Source: Oscarella lobularis (Eukaryota; Porifera; Homoscleromorpha; Homosclerophorida; Oscarellidae). Taken from it: 64,000 nt of DNA. The stretch lies in NCBI RefSeq assembly GCF_947507565.1, contig NC_089176.1, positions 3,844,001 through 3,908,000 of the forward strand, given 5' to 3'. Position numbers and translations under genes: made by a program. How positions within the stretch are numbered: the first letter of the stretch is position 1; each line of letters starts with the position of its first letter. The notes beneath the pieces are model-generated. The model searched no databases. It saw only the letters and a program-made list of their open reading frames with translations, and was not told where the DNA came from. This document shows positions 49,701 through 60,683 of the stretch, piece after piece.

Positions 49701-52700
49701 GTTCTTCGTCAGGCAATCCAGTCGACACTAGTAGCGTCTTATCTTTTGCAGTTGCGGGCGTCACTTGTCTGAAAAGTGCGATGGCGTTAAACGATTCCCT
49801 GCACAATACCGTCGCGTTAGCTTACACATGCTTCCGTTACTCTTTTTTAATACTTTGCCATTTAGTATTATTGACTGTGCTGACCAGCTGGTAGACATCA
49901 AATCAGCTATACTAGCTTGCCAGACGGAGCCGCGGGCGTTTCGTGGAAGCCACTGCGAATCGTCAAAGTGTTTATATCGTAATTATAGAGAATAATGGGT
50001 TCACTTAGCGTTGTTTTAGTTTGGCTATATACGTCGTTAGAACGGCGTGTCAGTACAGACGTTACTGCCAAGTGGTTGCGTCCAACGTCACTTTTGAAAC
50101 GAATTGCACCGGAGAAATGTCTCTGAATATTTCATATAAATGTGTTGCAGGTGAGAGTTGACAGCATGCAGTGGTTTTACATGTCGTATATGTGCACAGG
50201 TCTAAACGATACCGTCCTTCCTCCGGTCCTCTCTAATGTGGATAAGTCATCTGTTCAACTCCGTTGGGATGCTAACCACCAAACTATTCAGAGGCGATAT
50301 GTTCCCATGAGCCAACCTTGTGCTGTTCCGGGATTTCTATTTGAAGGTTTTGGCTACGTTTTCCTTGCTCAAGATCAGTTTATTAGTAAAGAATTTGAGA
50401 AGATAAATTTGTTTTTCCGGACGACAAATCCAGATGGGATACTATTTGCAGCATTCCGAAAAGACTCTTCCTCGTCATATGTGTATCTTTCACTCATCAA
50501 AGGTGAACTCGAATTCGGTGTTAAATATGATGGCGAAGATCATCAAAGCATAAGAACTGAGAGAAAGTGGGACGACAATCGCTTTTACAGAGTAGAAGCA
50601 CTGAGAACAGATAAAAAAATTATACTTCGCGTTTATTATGGCAGCGAAAGGCTGTTCATGGATACTGACATAACGAAGAAGGGCAGCAAGACTGTTGTTG
50701 TTGTTGATAACAGTTATGTTGGAGGATTACCTGCGAATGTCTTACTGAATTCCAGTCTAGCGACGTTGCTTCCAGACTCAATTGGATTTATTGGCTGCAT
50801 TAGGGTGATGTTTCTCCACGACAAAAATGCAGCATTTAATTCATCGAAAGTTCAAAAGCTCGTTAATGTTGTTCAGGAGAACGGCGGCTGTCCACCGTCC
50901 GTTGAAAAAGCGATGCATTTTCGCGGATCTGGTTACGTGAAACTACGTTTATTTTCAACTCAGATAAAAGACGAGCTTCACTTTGGCTTTCGAATTCGAA
51001 CGAGTTGGCCAAATGGATTGCTCTTCGCCGCATTCGGAAATATGAGCAAAGACTTTCTTTTCGTTGAAACGCGCGGCCGCGATGGAATCGTTGTGAGATA
51101 TAGAACGAACGAAGAACGAGTCAATATTATTCGCGCGAACCGATGTGTCTTGTGCGACGGCTCATGGCATGAAATCGGTCTTTCAATTACCGACAAGTTT
51201 TTTGTTGTGAAAGTTGATAACGCAGAAGACGAAGAAATTGCTCATACTATCAGTGTCGACGAGTTTGCTTCGGAAATATTGCAAAATGTGTATGTTGGTG
51301 GACTGCCGCAATACGATCTGTCGGAGACGAGGCCAACTCCAGTAGAAGTGGCTTTGGGAATCGGCGTGAATGTGAACGGATACGGTGGTTGCTTGGCCGA
51401 TTTTTCCGTGAACGAGACACTTATTGATGTCGTGAAGAAGAGAGAGGAGAGTGTAAAGGTGAGTTTTGCTGGATGTCCCAACTTTCCTTGGAGCGGTCCA
51501 ATATGCAAAGATCGCTTGGTGGAGATTAACTCGGTGAACAAAGAAGATAGCATCGTCACTGACACAAAGGTCGAAGCATTTACCGGTAGGTGATTCAACA
51601 GAACGTTTGCATTACTTGTGCTTTATTCATTTTAGAATACTTATATCGTGTCATGGTGAACGTTTCCGGCGGTGGCGTTATTTTCAGCGAATGGATAACT
51701 GTTCGCACGGGAAACGACAGTAAGAGCAATGTAGACTGTGTCGTTTATCTTCTCTTTTGAGAGCTTGGATTCTAATGTTACAGGTTCTTCAAGTGGACGT
51801 TTCCGGCCAGAAATCGACCACGACGGGATGAAGGCGACAATACAATGGACAGGTCCGCCGACTGTTCTCAAGGACGACGAGTCGTCGTACGACATTGACA
51901 TATACACGTGCGCCGTCTGCTTAAACGCAACCATCTCGTCCTGTTCGAAGAGAGAAGTGAACACAGCTTTACCATATCAACTGTCTCCTGTAGCACCCTC
52001 GACTGTGTATACTGTCCAAATTAGGGCTTCTGTTTTGAACCGAGCAAGAAGTCTAGCGTCAAAATTTAGCACTCCTGTTGTCACGCAGGAAACAGAAGGT
52101 GCCGTACAGTTTTGGTTTCCTTTTTTATGATTTACTTTTGAACTGTGTAGCTCGTTCGTACGTTTGTGAATGCAGCAAAGGCGAAAGCGAATGTGTTTTT
52201 TCTTTTGTTTACAACGAGACGGAATATTCCGGTTGCTTTTCATTCAACGCTTCTTTGTGCTCAACAAAACCTGAGACAATGCTGGAGTGGTCATCTAGCT
52301 TCTGTCCCAGTAAGAGTATAACAAACGCAACTCCATTCACTCATTTACAGATCTGATTTATATTTTAGCCGCGTCATCCTCATATAGTGACATTTGTCCT
52401 CCGCCTGCTGTCACCCCGACGACAGGTTTTGCAACGAATTGTAATTTCTTGCCATATTAGTAATAACGAACTATCTAGATACTAGTGTGAGTTCTTCGGC
52501 AGTGCTAGGCGACGGTTATATTGCTGTAACGGGAATTGGAGGCTTTTTGGTTGTGATAGTCGTCGGTTTTTTCTTCTATTGGAAGAAAAAAAGAGAACCA
52601 GCAACGTCATCGAACAGAAATGGTAGGCAAACAAGATTGCTTTGCCTTTTGTTACCTGTATTGTTTTATCGTTTAGAAATGCAAATGAAAACTACTTTCC

Positions 52701-54457
52701 CTTCTCCTTTTGGCGAAGACAAAATTTACGCTGATATCAATGATTGTTTGCCGCCGCGGCTTCCACCACCGAATCAAGAAGTCTGCAAGTGCATAATTGA
52801 TTGCACCGAAAAGAGCGACAATACACCGCTAGATGCAGTCGATCCAGAGGGTGAACATTTTGCGAAATCGGTAACCGTAGATGTGAGCGGTGTTGGAGTT
52901 ACCACGGCGGTTGTTGAGAACAACAAAAACGACTACGAAGATCCTATTCAACACCAGACTAAACCGAGCTTCACTACGGTATCAGAAGTGATGAGAAATA
53001 AATGAATTTGGTAGTAAATTTCTAATTTAGGCTTCTACTTCAGTCTTTTGGGAGCCGTCCAAAACGGAGGAGACTTTATGTGCTCAGCTCGCTGAAGCAA
53101 GAGTTCGTTTGCTAAAAAGGTCCGATATTCAACTAGAAATGGTTTTAGGTTCCGGGTAAGCTCGAATTTTCGTGTTTCTCGCTTTCTCTCTCAATTCTGT
53201 TTAGGCAATTTGGGACGGTTGAGAAGGGAACTTGGAATAAGGTGAAGCGAACACATTTTTCTGGCTAATTTATATATAAATTGTTGTTTTAATTAGGACG
53301 AGGGATCAAGCGTCGTGGCGGTGAAAACATTAAAGTCGGAGAAGGAAGAGAACAGGGTGAAGTTTCTTCGCGAAGCTGCAATTATGGGCCAATTTGAGCA
53401 CAGTAACGTCGTAAAAATGTACGGGGTTGTGCTAAGTGAAAGCCCGGTAATGTGACCGCTTCATTTTATTCCATTACTGGAATGTGCTATTCAGATGATG
53501 ATTATTGTGGAAATTTTGCCAAAGGGAGATCTGAAAGAATTCTTGTCAACTACAAGGTACCCATGTTGCTTGTGACGTTATAATAAATAGATTTGAACGC
53601 TCCTTATTAATTAGATGTGACGAAGCTGCGCTCAAATCCGATTTGGCCGCTCCCTTTTTGCAGATGTCTCGTGACATTGCAGCTGGAATGACTTATTTGG
53701 CAGGATTATCTTTTATTCACAGAGTAAGAATGTTTGCTGTGTTTTTCGGTTACTTGATATTTTGTGTAGGACTTGGCGGCTAGAAACGTTTTATTGGACA
53801 AAAATCTCGTTTGCAAGGTTAGACGTTTTTACATCAATAGTGTTCTATTCTAAGATGGAAACGTCAGATTGCTGATTTTGGATTGGCCAGAGATTTGAAT
53901 GAAAAGAACTACTACATAAAATCTCAAAAGGGGCACATCCCGATTAGATGGACAGCTCCAGAAGTAAATTACAACGTCAATTGATCTCATTAAACCTATT
54001 AATGATTAGGCTCTAAACTTTTTCAAATACTCGTTGGCTAGCGACGTGTGGAGTTACGGAATTGTTCTGTATGAAATCTGGGCGCTTGGCGAACGACCCT
54101 ACGGCTACGTACCAAACAAAATGGTCGTTCAAAATTTGGAAATAGGCTTTCGACTTCCTCCACCTCCTGGCTGTCCTTACGCTATTTATGAATTGATGAT
54201 TGAGTGCTGGTAAATCACGCAACAATTGGTTTATTGTGTCTTTATTTTTGTTTTCTCACAGGCATCCTGATTATCACAAGCGGCCTGCTTTTAGTGCCAT
54301 ATTCACTCGCTTGTCGAAGCCGGATGATGCATTGCTGATCAACGAGGAGACCTCGGAGCCTATAGCAGGAAAAATAGGCGATTGCTTGGAAGATTCGTGC
54401 CAAACAGCTTACTCGAACCTTCAGTCCGTCTACAGATCTCAGTGGAAGAACACTTAG
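46728..54457 (+). CDS. RTK-D: fused double-ectodomain receptor tyrosine kinase, 2105 residues
   Basis: Predicted from two tandem RTK copies. First ectodomain exons: 46728-46794 (signal peptide), 46847-46910, 46962-47063, 47116-47246, 47296-48666, 48717-48800, 48866-49177, 49229-49369, 49426-49647. Chimeric exon: 49695-49815. Second ectodomain: 49866-49967, 50020-50150, 50200-51585, 51636-51719, 51784-52098, 52151-52309, 52369-52425. TM, tail and kinase: 52479-52622, 52677-52978, 53031-53155, 53205-53241, 53297-53446, 53495-53556, 53615-53723, 53771-53818, 53869-53964, 54010-54209, 54262-54457. The sum is exactly divisible by 3. The first copy has no TM or kinase, and the second has no start codon or signal-peptide exon, so neither half makes a normal receptor alone. 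The kinase is complete: GSGQFG, VAVK, HRDLAARN, DFGLAR, double tyrosine in [15 protein letters not shown]. The first stalk exon has an internally repeated Ser/Thr/Pro unit. Transcript evidence is needed for the fusion. Confidence 0.85.
49695..49815 (+). other. Chimeric junction exon of RTK-D
   Basis: The exon begins like the membrane-proximal exon of one RTK copy (acceptor CTATCTAG, then codons for ETSSSSGN). It runs without a stop through what is the 3' end of intron 1 in other copies (TCGACACTAGTAGCGTC...TTTTGCAG), then continues as exon 2 of the next copy (VAGVTCLKSA). Frame is kept on both sides. The old exon-2 acceptor, ending at about 49750, is still present, and using it would also keep frame. 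Confidence 0.8.
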
Positions 54458-54554
54458 AGACGTGTTCTAGATCTTGGCAAGTGGTTCTATTGACTTTGTC
54501 TGTCTTTAGATTGAAATCGTGCAATAAACAACAGAGGAATATTAAAAAATAGTT

Positions 54555-55805
54555 TCACATGGAAAATAAACGACGCAACTGTCGAAGTTTCTCTGGCGGC
54601 GTATCAGGGCTCGTCAACTCGCCTCGCAAGTCCTCCTTCATTTGAGCGGCGATCTTCTCCTGATTACTAGTCTCGTTGCTCAAAACGAAGAGCAGCTTTG
54701 TTAGCGCCGCTTCGGTCGTCATATCATAACCGCTTATGAATCCGGCGTCCTTCATCGCATTTCCCGTTTCGTACGCCTCCAAATTGACGCTTCCGGATAG
54801 GCACTGCGTGACGTCGACAAGCGTCACGCCTCGATCATGCGCAGTCTTGAAAACGCGCATAAGCGCTTTGTCGTTACTCGGCCCGTTTCCAACGCCGAAT
54901 CCTTGCGCGACGAGGCCGCGAAGCGGCTCGGCGAGCATGCTACGAACAACAGTGGCGTCTATACCCGGAAAGAAGCGCATGACGCTGATCGCCATCTTGG
55001 AATCGACGCGTTCCAAGACAAAGTCTTCAGTCGGACGCAATCGAAGCAATTCGTCGACGATATCGATATCGACGCCAATGCGACCAATCGGGGGAAAATT
55101 AGGCGACTCGAAAGCGTTCAAACTCGTCGAATTCGCCTTCGTAGCGCGATTTCCCCGAAGAAGCACGTTGCCAAACACGAGGGTCACTTCCGGTATGCGG
55201 GCACTGTATTGTTGACATATCTGCAACGACGCGACGAGATTCGTTCGCGCGTCGTTGCGCGGCTCCATTAGGGAGATTTGAGCGCCCGTTAGGATGACGA
55301 GTTTGCCGAGGTTTTTGAGCATGAAACTGAGGGCGGACGACGTGTAGGCCATCGTGTCCGTACCGTGGAGAATGAGAAAAGCGTCGTAGGAGGCGTAGTT
55401 CGTAAAGATATCGTTGGCTATGCGCACCTGCAAAGAATATATTGAAAAGAGAGTTATTACTGTCTATTGTGGCCTTAGAAAAATAGTGACCACAATAGAT
55501 TGTGTTGTATATATCTCTTTTCTTTATGTTCTCCTGACCCAATCGCTTGGAATCATGTTCGATGAGTCGACGAGCGGCCAGTATTCTTTGAGTTTGTACT
55601 TCGGCATGCTCGAATCGTTCATCTCCGGCATCGTTTCGAGCATCGATTCGAGCCAACCGGCTTTCGGTTCCAAGTAACCCGTTTCGGGATTCTTCCACAT
55701 GCCTATCGTGCCGCCCGTGTGAATCATTAGAACGTTTTTCCTCTCTCGACAACCGGCGAGAGTCGTTTCGACTGCGAATCGCTTCGTTCGAGAAGGAGAT
55801 TCCAT
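54555..55805 (-). CDS. Type I (cytosolic AnsA-type) L-asparaginase 1
   Basis: Hydrolyses L-asparagine to aspartate and ammonia. Exons 55539-55805 and 54555-55427 give 379 residues. First catalytic motif VLMIHTGGTIGM with the nucleophile Thr; second motif LILHGTDTMAYTSSAL with the Thr-Asp-Lys relay region; then NLGKLVILTGAQ, LLRGNRATKANST, GFGVGNGP and the C-terminal EAALTKLLFVL typical of the family. The donor is GTCAGG, a weak site. The ankyrin repeats that follow the catalytic part in vertebrate ASPG are absent. It lies tail-to-tail with RTK-D (97 bp) and in tandem with the TRAF-like gene and asparaginase 2. Confidence 0.95.
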
Positions 55806-55916
55806 CACACGCGTAAAGTGGGTGTTGTCTTGTACTACGGTGACGTCACGGTGATAACGCGCGCGCCTATATTTCGTGCATGCATCATTCAACAAGTTCA
55901 CATCAAAGCAACAAGG

Positions 55917-57527
55917 TCAGTTACTGAGTCGATAGTCGGTACATCGTATTTTCAAAAGCAACGCGTCATTTCGCGTAGGATATTCCGGTAGCACGCACGT
56001 AAACGGCCCTTTCTCTTTTCCCCGAGGCTCCAAGAACTTCGGATGGTCAACGAACACAGAATAGCACGCGAATACTTTCTCGTCAGTCTTCACTTCCATT
56101 TGGATACGCGTCAATGGCTCCTTGAAGTAGAAACACGGCGTGACGAAGAATGAACCCGGTTGAAGAGGTTTGGTGAGGATGTTGCTGAGCACTAGATACA
56201 TATTCCCTCGCGCGTCTCTTCGCAAGTCGATTCGCAAGCGAAATTCCTGATTTTTGAAGTGAAATATTCGACTCAGAATGACGCGTGGATTTTCTTCGTC
56301 CAGACACTTGGACCAGTTTTCGATGGCCCAAAGGAATGTGACTTCCGGGTCCAGTTCCGTTTGGATGTGAGCTTCGAGTGAGACGGCTTTTTCGTTTAGG
56401 ACTTTGAGGTCTCTTGCGAGGAGATGCATGTGTCTAGGCAAATCTTTGTGAAGATGCTGCCCCATTGCTTCACGTATACACTAAGGTTTAATTTTAATTA
56501 AGAAAATCCTGGGATTTATTTATTTATTTTACCTTCACTGGGCAGCCTACGTGGGAAAATTTGCATTGTATTTCGACTTTGGGGCAGTCTCCTTTTATCC
56601 CTTTACCGCAATGAATTTTGAGCTGGAATTTAATTGCTTTGACGTTACTTAATGAAACCTGTTTTCTTACTCTTTCTCTAAGCATTTCTTGACTGCAAAG
56701 TGGGCATTTGACTGCCAATTTATCACAGTACTTCTCCTTGTGAGCCTGAGAAAATCTCTCAAAGAATGACGCCTTCCCCAAGGCGTTGGGCCCTACCTGT
56801 TTGTAGTGGTAGTAGGTCATCTCTTTTTGACAGAAATGACAGGTTATGATACGGTTTGCACAGATGTTTTTCACGTGATGCCTCATCTCTGTGCGCTGTA
56901 TCATTTCGCCGCATTTCTGTGGGCAGATTTCTTTTCCGTGGCGACATTCTTTCAAATGTTCCTAATAGGATTTAATATTTAATTTAATTTGTCTAATTCT
57001 TTTGTTTGCCTTGAGGTTTTCGAGTTCGATTTTCTTCTTACATCCGGACTCGATACATTTCACTTTTAATTGAAGAATCTTTTTCTTTGTCATTTGATCA
57101 GGAAACACCTGGAAGTTAGTGAGGACAGTAAAAAGTATCTAAGATCTACTGATTTCGTCACTTTATTCACGCTCTGCTTCTGCCTATCTTCCGGGCATTC
57201 GAATATCCCGTTTTTCCTAATGTTTACATAGAGTCTTAGTACATTGACGTTTGTTTACGTTTACTTAGGAAGCCGCTCAAAGCATCGCTTGCACAATAAG
57301 TGGCCACACGGTGTCTGAAGAGGACTCTTAGGCACTTCCAAGCAGACAGGACATCGGAAGTCATCATCCGGACAATCTACGAACAACTCATCGCCGTATC
57401 CTGCGCAATCGTCGTCTTCGGGCGACACTGCAGGTGCAGGAGTATCGCCTTCGACAAGCGGACGCTTCTCGAATAAATTTTCGGGCGGCAGGTCAACGAT
57501 TTGAGCAGACAGAACTTTGGAATCCAT
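55917..57527 (-). CDS. TRAF-like RING/zinc-finger protein
   Basis: Exons: 57265-57527, 57162-57216, 57010-57108, 56797-56961, 56671-56745, 56533-56622, 55917-56480; 436 residues, frame closes. The RING finger is CPVCLEVPKSPLQTPCGHLLC...C, followed by TRAF-type zinc fingers (C...C spacing in KCIESGCKKKIE, HLKECRHGKEICPQKC, VKNICANRIITCHFC, KCPLC, VEIQCKFSHVGC). A coiled linker follows, then a C-terminal beta-rich segment (FLWAIENWSKCLDEENPRVI ... FACYSVFVDHP) in the position of the MATH/TRAF-C domain but divergent. The likely role is a ubiquitin ligase/adaptor in TNF/Toll-type signalling. The introns at 56746-56796 (51 bp) and 56623-56670 (48 bp) are stopless and in frame, so naive gene callers will read through them. 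The intron after 57010 has a GC donor. Confidence 0.87.
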
Positions 57528-57608
57528 ATTGGCAACATCCGGGTAAAGACAAATAACGCACATTACAAAAAAAACCACGTGGTCCTCAAAGTCTCCACCG
57601 AGAAGAAG

Positions 57609-58981
57609 TCAGTACCCCCTCGCTTTGACAAGACGGCGCATACGACGCAACTGGTCGACCGGCGTATCGGGACTGGTCAACTCGCCTCTCAAATCAGCCT
57701 TCATCATCGCTTCGATGACCGCCGGATCCGTCTCGCTGCTCAAAACGTAGAACAACTTGGTCAACGCCCCTTCGGTGGTCAAATCATATCCGCTTATGAA
57801 TCCAGCGTCCTTCATCGCATTTCCCGTCTCGTACGTCTCCAAATTGACGCTTCCAGTAAAACACTGCGTGACGTCAATGAGCGTTGCACCGCGATCGTGC
57901 GCCGCTTTAAAAGTGGCCATGAGCGCTGTGTCGTTGCTCGGCCCGTTGCCGACGCCGAAACCCTGGGCAACGAAGCCAATGAGGGGCGGGGCTAGAATGC
58001 CGGATGTGACTTCGGCTTTCATGCCGGGGAAGAAACGCATGATGCCGATGTCGAGTTCCGGGTTGATTTGCTCCAAGACTAGGGTTTCGGTTGGCTTTGG
58101 GAGGAGAAGTTCTTCGACGATGTCGATTTCGACGTCGATGTTGCCGATTGGGGGGAAATTGGGCGATTCGAAGGCGGCGAGTTCCGTTGAATTCGCCTTC
58201 GTTGCGCGATTTCCGCGGAGTAGAACGTGGGCAAAGAGAAGGGTTACTTCCGGTATGAGGGCGGCGTAGTTTTGGCATATTTCCATGGATGCGATGAGGT
58301 TCATTCGAGCGTCGTTTCGCGGTTCCATGAGCGGTATTTGTGAGCCGGTTATGATGACGAGTTTTCCGAGGTGTTTGAGCATGAAGCTGAGAGCCGACGC
58401 CGTGTAGGCCATCGTGTCTGTGCCGTGGAGAATGACGAAGGCGTCATAGGAGGCGTACTTCGTGAAAATGTCCGTGGCTATCCTCAGCTAAAAAGGTAAT
58501 AATAAGATGTATGGATTTGTCACGCCAGGGTCTTGTTTTCTCAGGTAACCCGTTTTTAGTTAATTAGGTATCAAAATCTAAGGTTCTACTTCTATCTTCT
58601 TTACCCAAAAAGGTCATAATCTCCTTATGAATTCATCACGTTAGGGTCTCTTGTTTTCTCAGGTAATTATGAGCGGATCTTCTCACTCAAAATCACCTCG
58701 CATCTAAGGTACTACTTTACCCAATCGCTAGGCTTCATGTTGGACGAGTCGAGCAGAGGCCAATACTCTACGAGGTCGTAGGTAGGCATGCTTTCAAGAC
58801 TCAATTCTGGCATGCCATCCAGCAGATGTTGGAGCCAGCCTTCCTTCGGTTGGAAGTAGCCCGTGTCCGGATTCAGCCACATACCAATAGTTCCACCAGT
58901 GTGGATCATTAGCACGTGCTTTCTCGGAGGATTGAGCTCCTTGCCGCCGGTGAGTTGTCGCTTGACTCGAGGACACTCCAT
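57609..58981 (-). CDS. Type I L-asparaginase 2
   Basis: Paralogue of the asparaginase at 54555-55805 with the same single intron position, after the SDW codons. Exons 58721-58981 and 57609-58487; 379 residues. The nucleophile motif VLMIHTGGTIGM and the second motif VILHGTDTMAYTASAL are intact, as are LLRGNRATKANST and AQGFGVGNGPSND. Two copies of the gene flank the TRAF-like gene on the same strand, so a local duplication either spanned or was interrupted by it. Both look active. Confidence 0.95.
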
Positions 58982-59044
58982 CAGACGAAGCAAGGCGAGT
59001 ATACGTGCAAAAATCCAAAGCGCGTGCGTGAAGTCACTATATTA

Positions 59045-59544
59045 GATTGGCACTGTACAACGCCCTATGATGTAAGTTTAGATAGGGAACCACACCTAAC
59101 AACGTTGCTGTAACTTATAGCTTTTTATCAATAGTCGTATGTACCTGTCAATGTGACTAAATGGCATGCTTAGGTAACTGTCTCGATCCCTTGAGGCTAC
59201 TATTTTAGAACAGGTTTATAATAAAACAGACTTGATAGTGACATATATGCACGTCATGCATATGTAGACGCTCACCGTGACAGGCATGACTGTTGATGTG
59301 TTCCCGCACTAGAAAAGAGGTTGTTCTGAAATAGTGCCTTCTTAGAGGTTACTATTCTAACACAAGGACTAATTAGAACAAGTAGTTTTCGCCAAATTGG
59401 TGTGACAGGACATCCTAATCACAAAGTAGAAGGTTTACGCCGATTCTTTGCTGATTAATTAAGTTACAGCAACGTTCTAAACTTCGTTTGTACTGCGCAA
59501 GCACCTTACATCATAGGGCGTTTCTGTTTAGAATAGTGCCAATC
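59045..59544. mobile_element. MITE-like non-autonomous DNA transposon, 500 bp, TA target-site duplication
   Basis: Terminal inverted repeats start GATTGGCACT and end AGTGCCAATC. Two further subterminal inverted blocks follow in mirror order: AACGCCCTATGATGTAAG with its complement near 59500-59520, and AACGTTGCTGTAACTTA with its complement near 59460-59476. TA dinucleotides at 59043-59044 and 59545-59546 look like the target-site duplication, as in Tc1/mariner-type elements. There is no coding capacity inside. Confidence 0.8.
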
Positions 59545-59679
59545 TAGAATCCACTCCCAGCGCTAATTATGTGTGCGTCGCTGTTTTGCCGCCTCTCTCC
59601 TGTTGTTGACAAGTTGCTCGCGGAACGCGCGCGTCTCCAAGGCGATCCTCGTTCGTAAATTCACAAAGAGGGGACCTCG

Positions 59680-60168
59680 ATGCCAGATGACAAAGACAAA
59701 TCTCTGGACGCTTCGGCAAAGTACATCGAAGTGCAGCGCACGTGTCTCAAGCGTCAAGCGGCCGTCCAACGTCAATCGAAAACGCTCGAGCGAAATCTCG
59801 CGCTCAACGTCGCGCACTACGATCTCGTTCAGGGGCAAACCGAGCGACGAATGTTTCAAGAACAGAAGCGAATTGTTGATCTGTGTTTGGCTATACCGTC
59901 CGGATATAAGGAGGAAGCGAAGCGGCGAATTGAACAGCACTCGCGTTATTATAAGAGCTGTCATATGAAACAGACGTCGGCTAGACGATTCAATGACTTG
60001 CCTCCTGTTCAGACGACGTTTAATCGGTTTTTGACTATCAAGTCTCTCACTGCGCCGAAGCCTAAAGCAAAGCGAAAATTGTCCTTAGTGAGACCGTCCT
60101 ACGCTGAGTGGAAGCGACTGCATCCTCCAGAGCCAGAAAATAAGAAAAAAAAGAAAAAGTTCCCATGA
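59680..60168 (+). CDS. Small basic coiled-coil-like protein, 162 residues, unknown
   Basis: A single open exon from the ATG at 59680. I do not recognise it. The first half is charged and helical with heptad-like spacing (VQRTCLKRQAAVQRQSKTLE), the middle carries CLAIPSGYKEEAKRRIEQH, and the C-terminus is Pro/Lys-rich, ending in a run of lysines that could be a nuclear signal. An in-frame 28-codon upstream ORF at 59569-59655 ends in a stop before this ATG; it could be a uORF. Real coding status rests on composition and length only. Confidence 0.6.
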   Translation: MPDDKDKSLDASAKYIEVQRTCLKRQAAVQRQSKTLERNLALNVAHYDLVQGQTERRMFQEQKRIVDLCLAIPSGYKEEAKRRIEQHSRYYKSCHMKQTSARRFNDLPPVQTTFNRFLTIKSLTAPKPKAKRKLSLVRPSYAEWKRLHPPEPENKKKKKKFP

Positions 60169-60683
60169 CACATATTTATTCAGTCGGTCAGTGAAGGGCT
60201 TCTGCAAATTCTTTTCTGACTCTATGCCGAAGAGCTAGGAGTTTGAAATGAAATTTCATTTTTTTGGTTTTTTTTATTCAGGCGGCTCGCGCACGCTAGT
60301 ACGCGCCTTTTTTCCAAGATGGCGAACGCAGGGAACCTCGTGCTTACCGAAAACGACGAGCAGCGGCAAACGAAGAACGTCGTCGGGTTTTTTGCCTCGC
60401 GAACCGCAATTCTGGACGTCTCCTTCGAGTGAATCGGCCCGCTAGAACCAAAACGATGTGGGAACTACAACGGATCCGTATAAACGGGTAAGAAGAAGTA
60501 AAGGGAGATCGATAGGCTCTCCATTTGTCACACTGCGAGTGTCGCAATGCGAGAGAATAGTTCATATGATGGGCTCCTGGCTAGCCCTTTAGGGGCAAAT
60601 CTAGACCAGTAGATACTATATTGAAGATAAAACGATATGAAACAAAAATCCAGTAGATAGTCTGGTCGAACAGGCTATGATAG
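60169..60683. other. Spacer with one small ORF, otherwise no gene seen
   Basis: 515 bp between the small basic protein (+) and the 3' end of the persulfide dioxygenase (-). Apart from the 37-codon ORF listed separately and a possible splice donor near 60488, nothing is recognisable. Confidence 0.45.
60319..60432 (+). CDS. Possible small ORF, 37 residues
   Basis: The ATG at 60319 sits in a strong Kozak setting (CCAAGATGGCG) and encodes MANAGNLVLTENDEQRQTKN followed by 17 more residues. Codon composition is not low-complexity. It could be a microprotein or the first exon of an unrecognised gene overlapping the next locus. No homologue is known to me. Confidence 0.3.
   Translation: MANAGNLVLTENDEQRQTKNVVGFFASRTAILDVSFE

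Noticed and set aside
49451-49894. Separate Cys-rich small secreted protein (147 codons)
   Set aside because: The first part is the stalk exon read in the wrong frame. Only the end (ETSSSSGN onwards) coincides with the chimeric RTK-D exon.
54736-55271. Plus-strand frames of 144-159 codons
   Set aside because: Antisense shadows of asparaginase 1.
57757-58269. Plus-strand 170-codon frame
   Set aside because: Antisense shadow of asparaginase 2.
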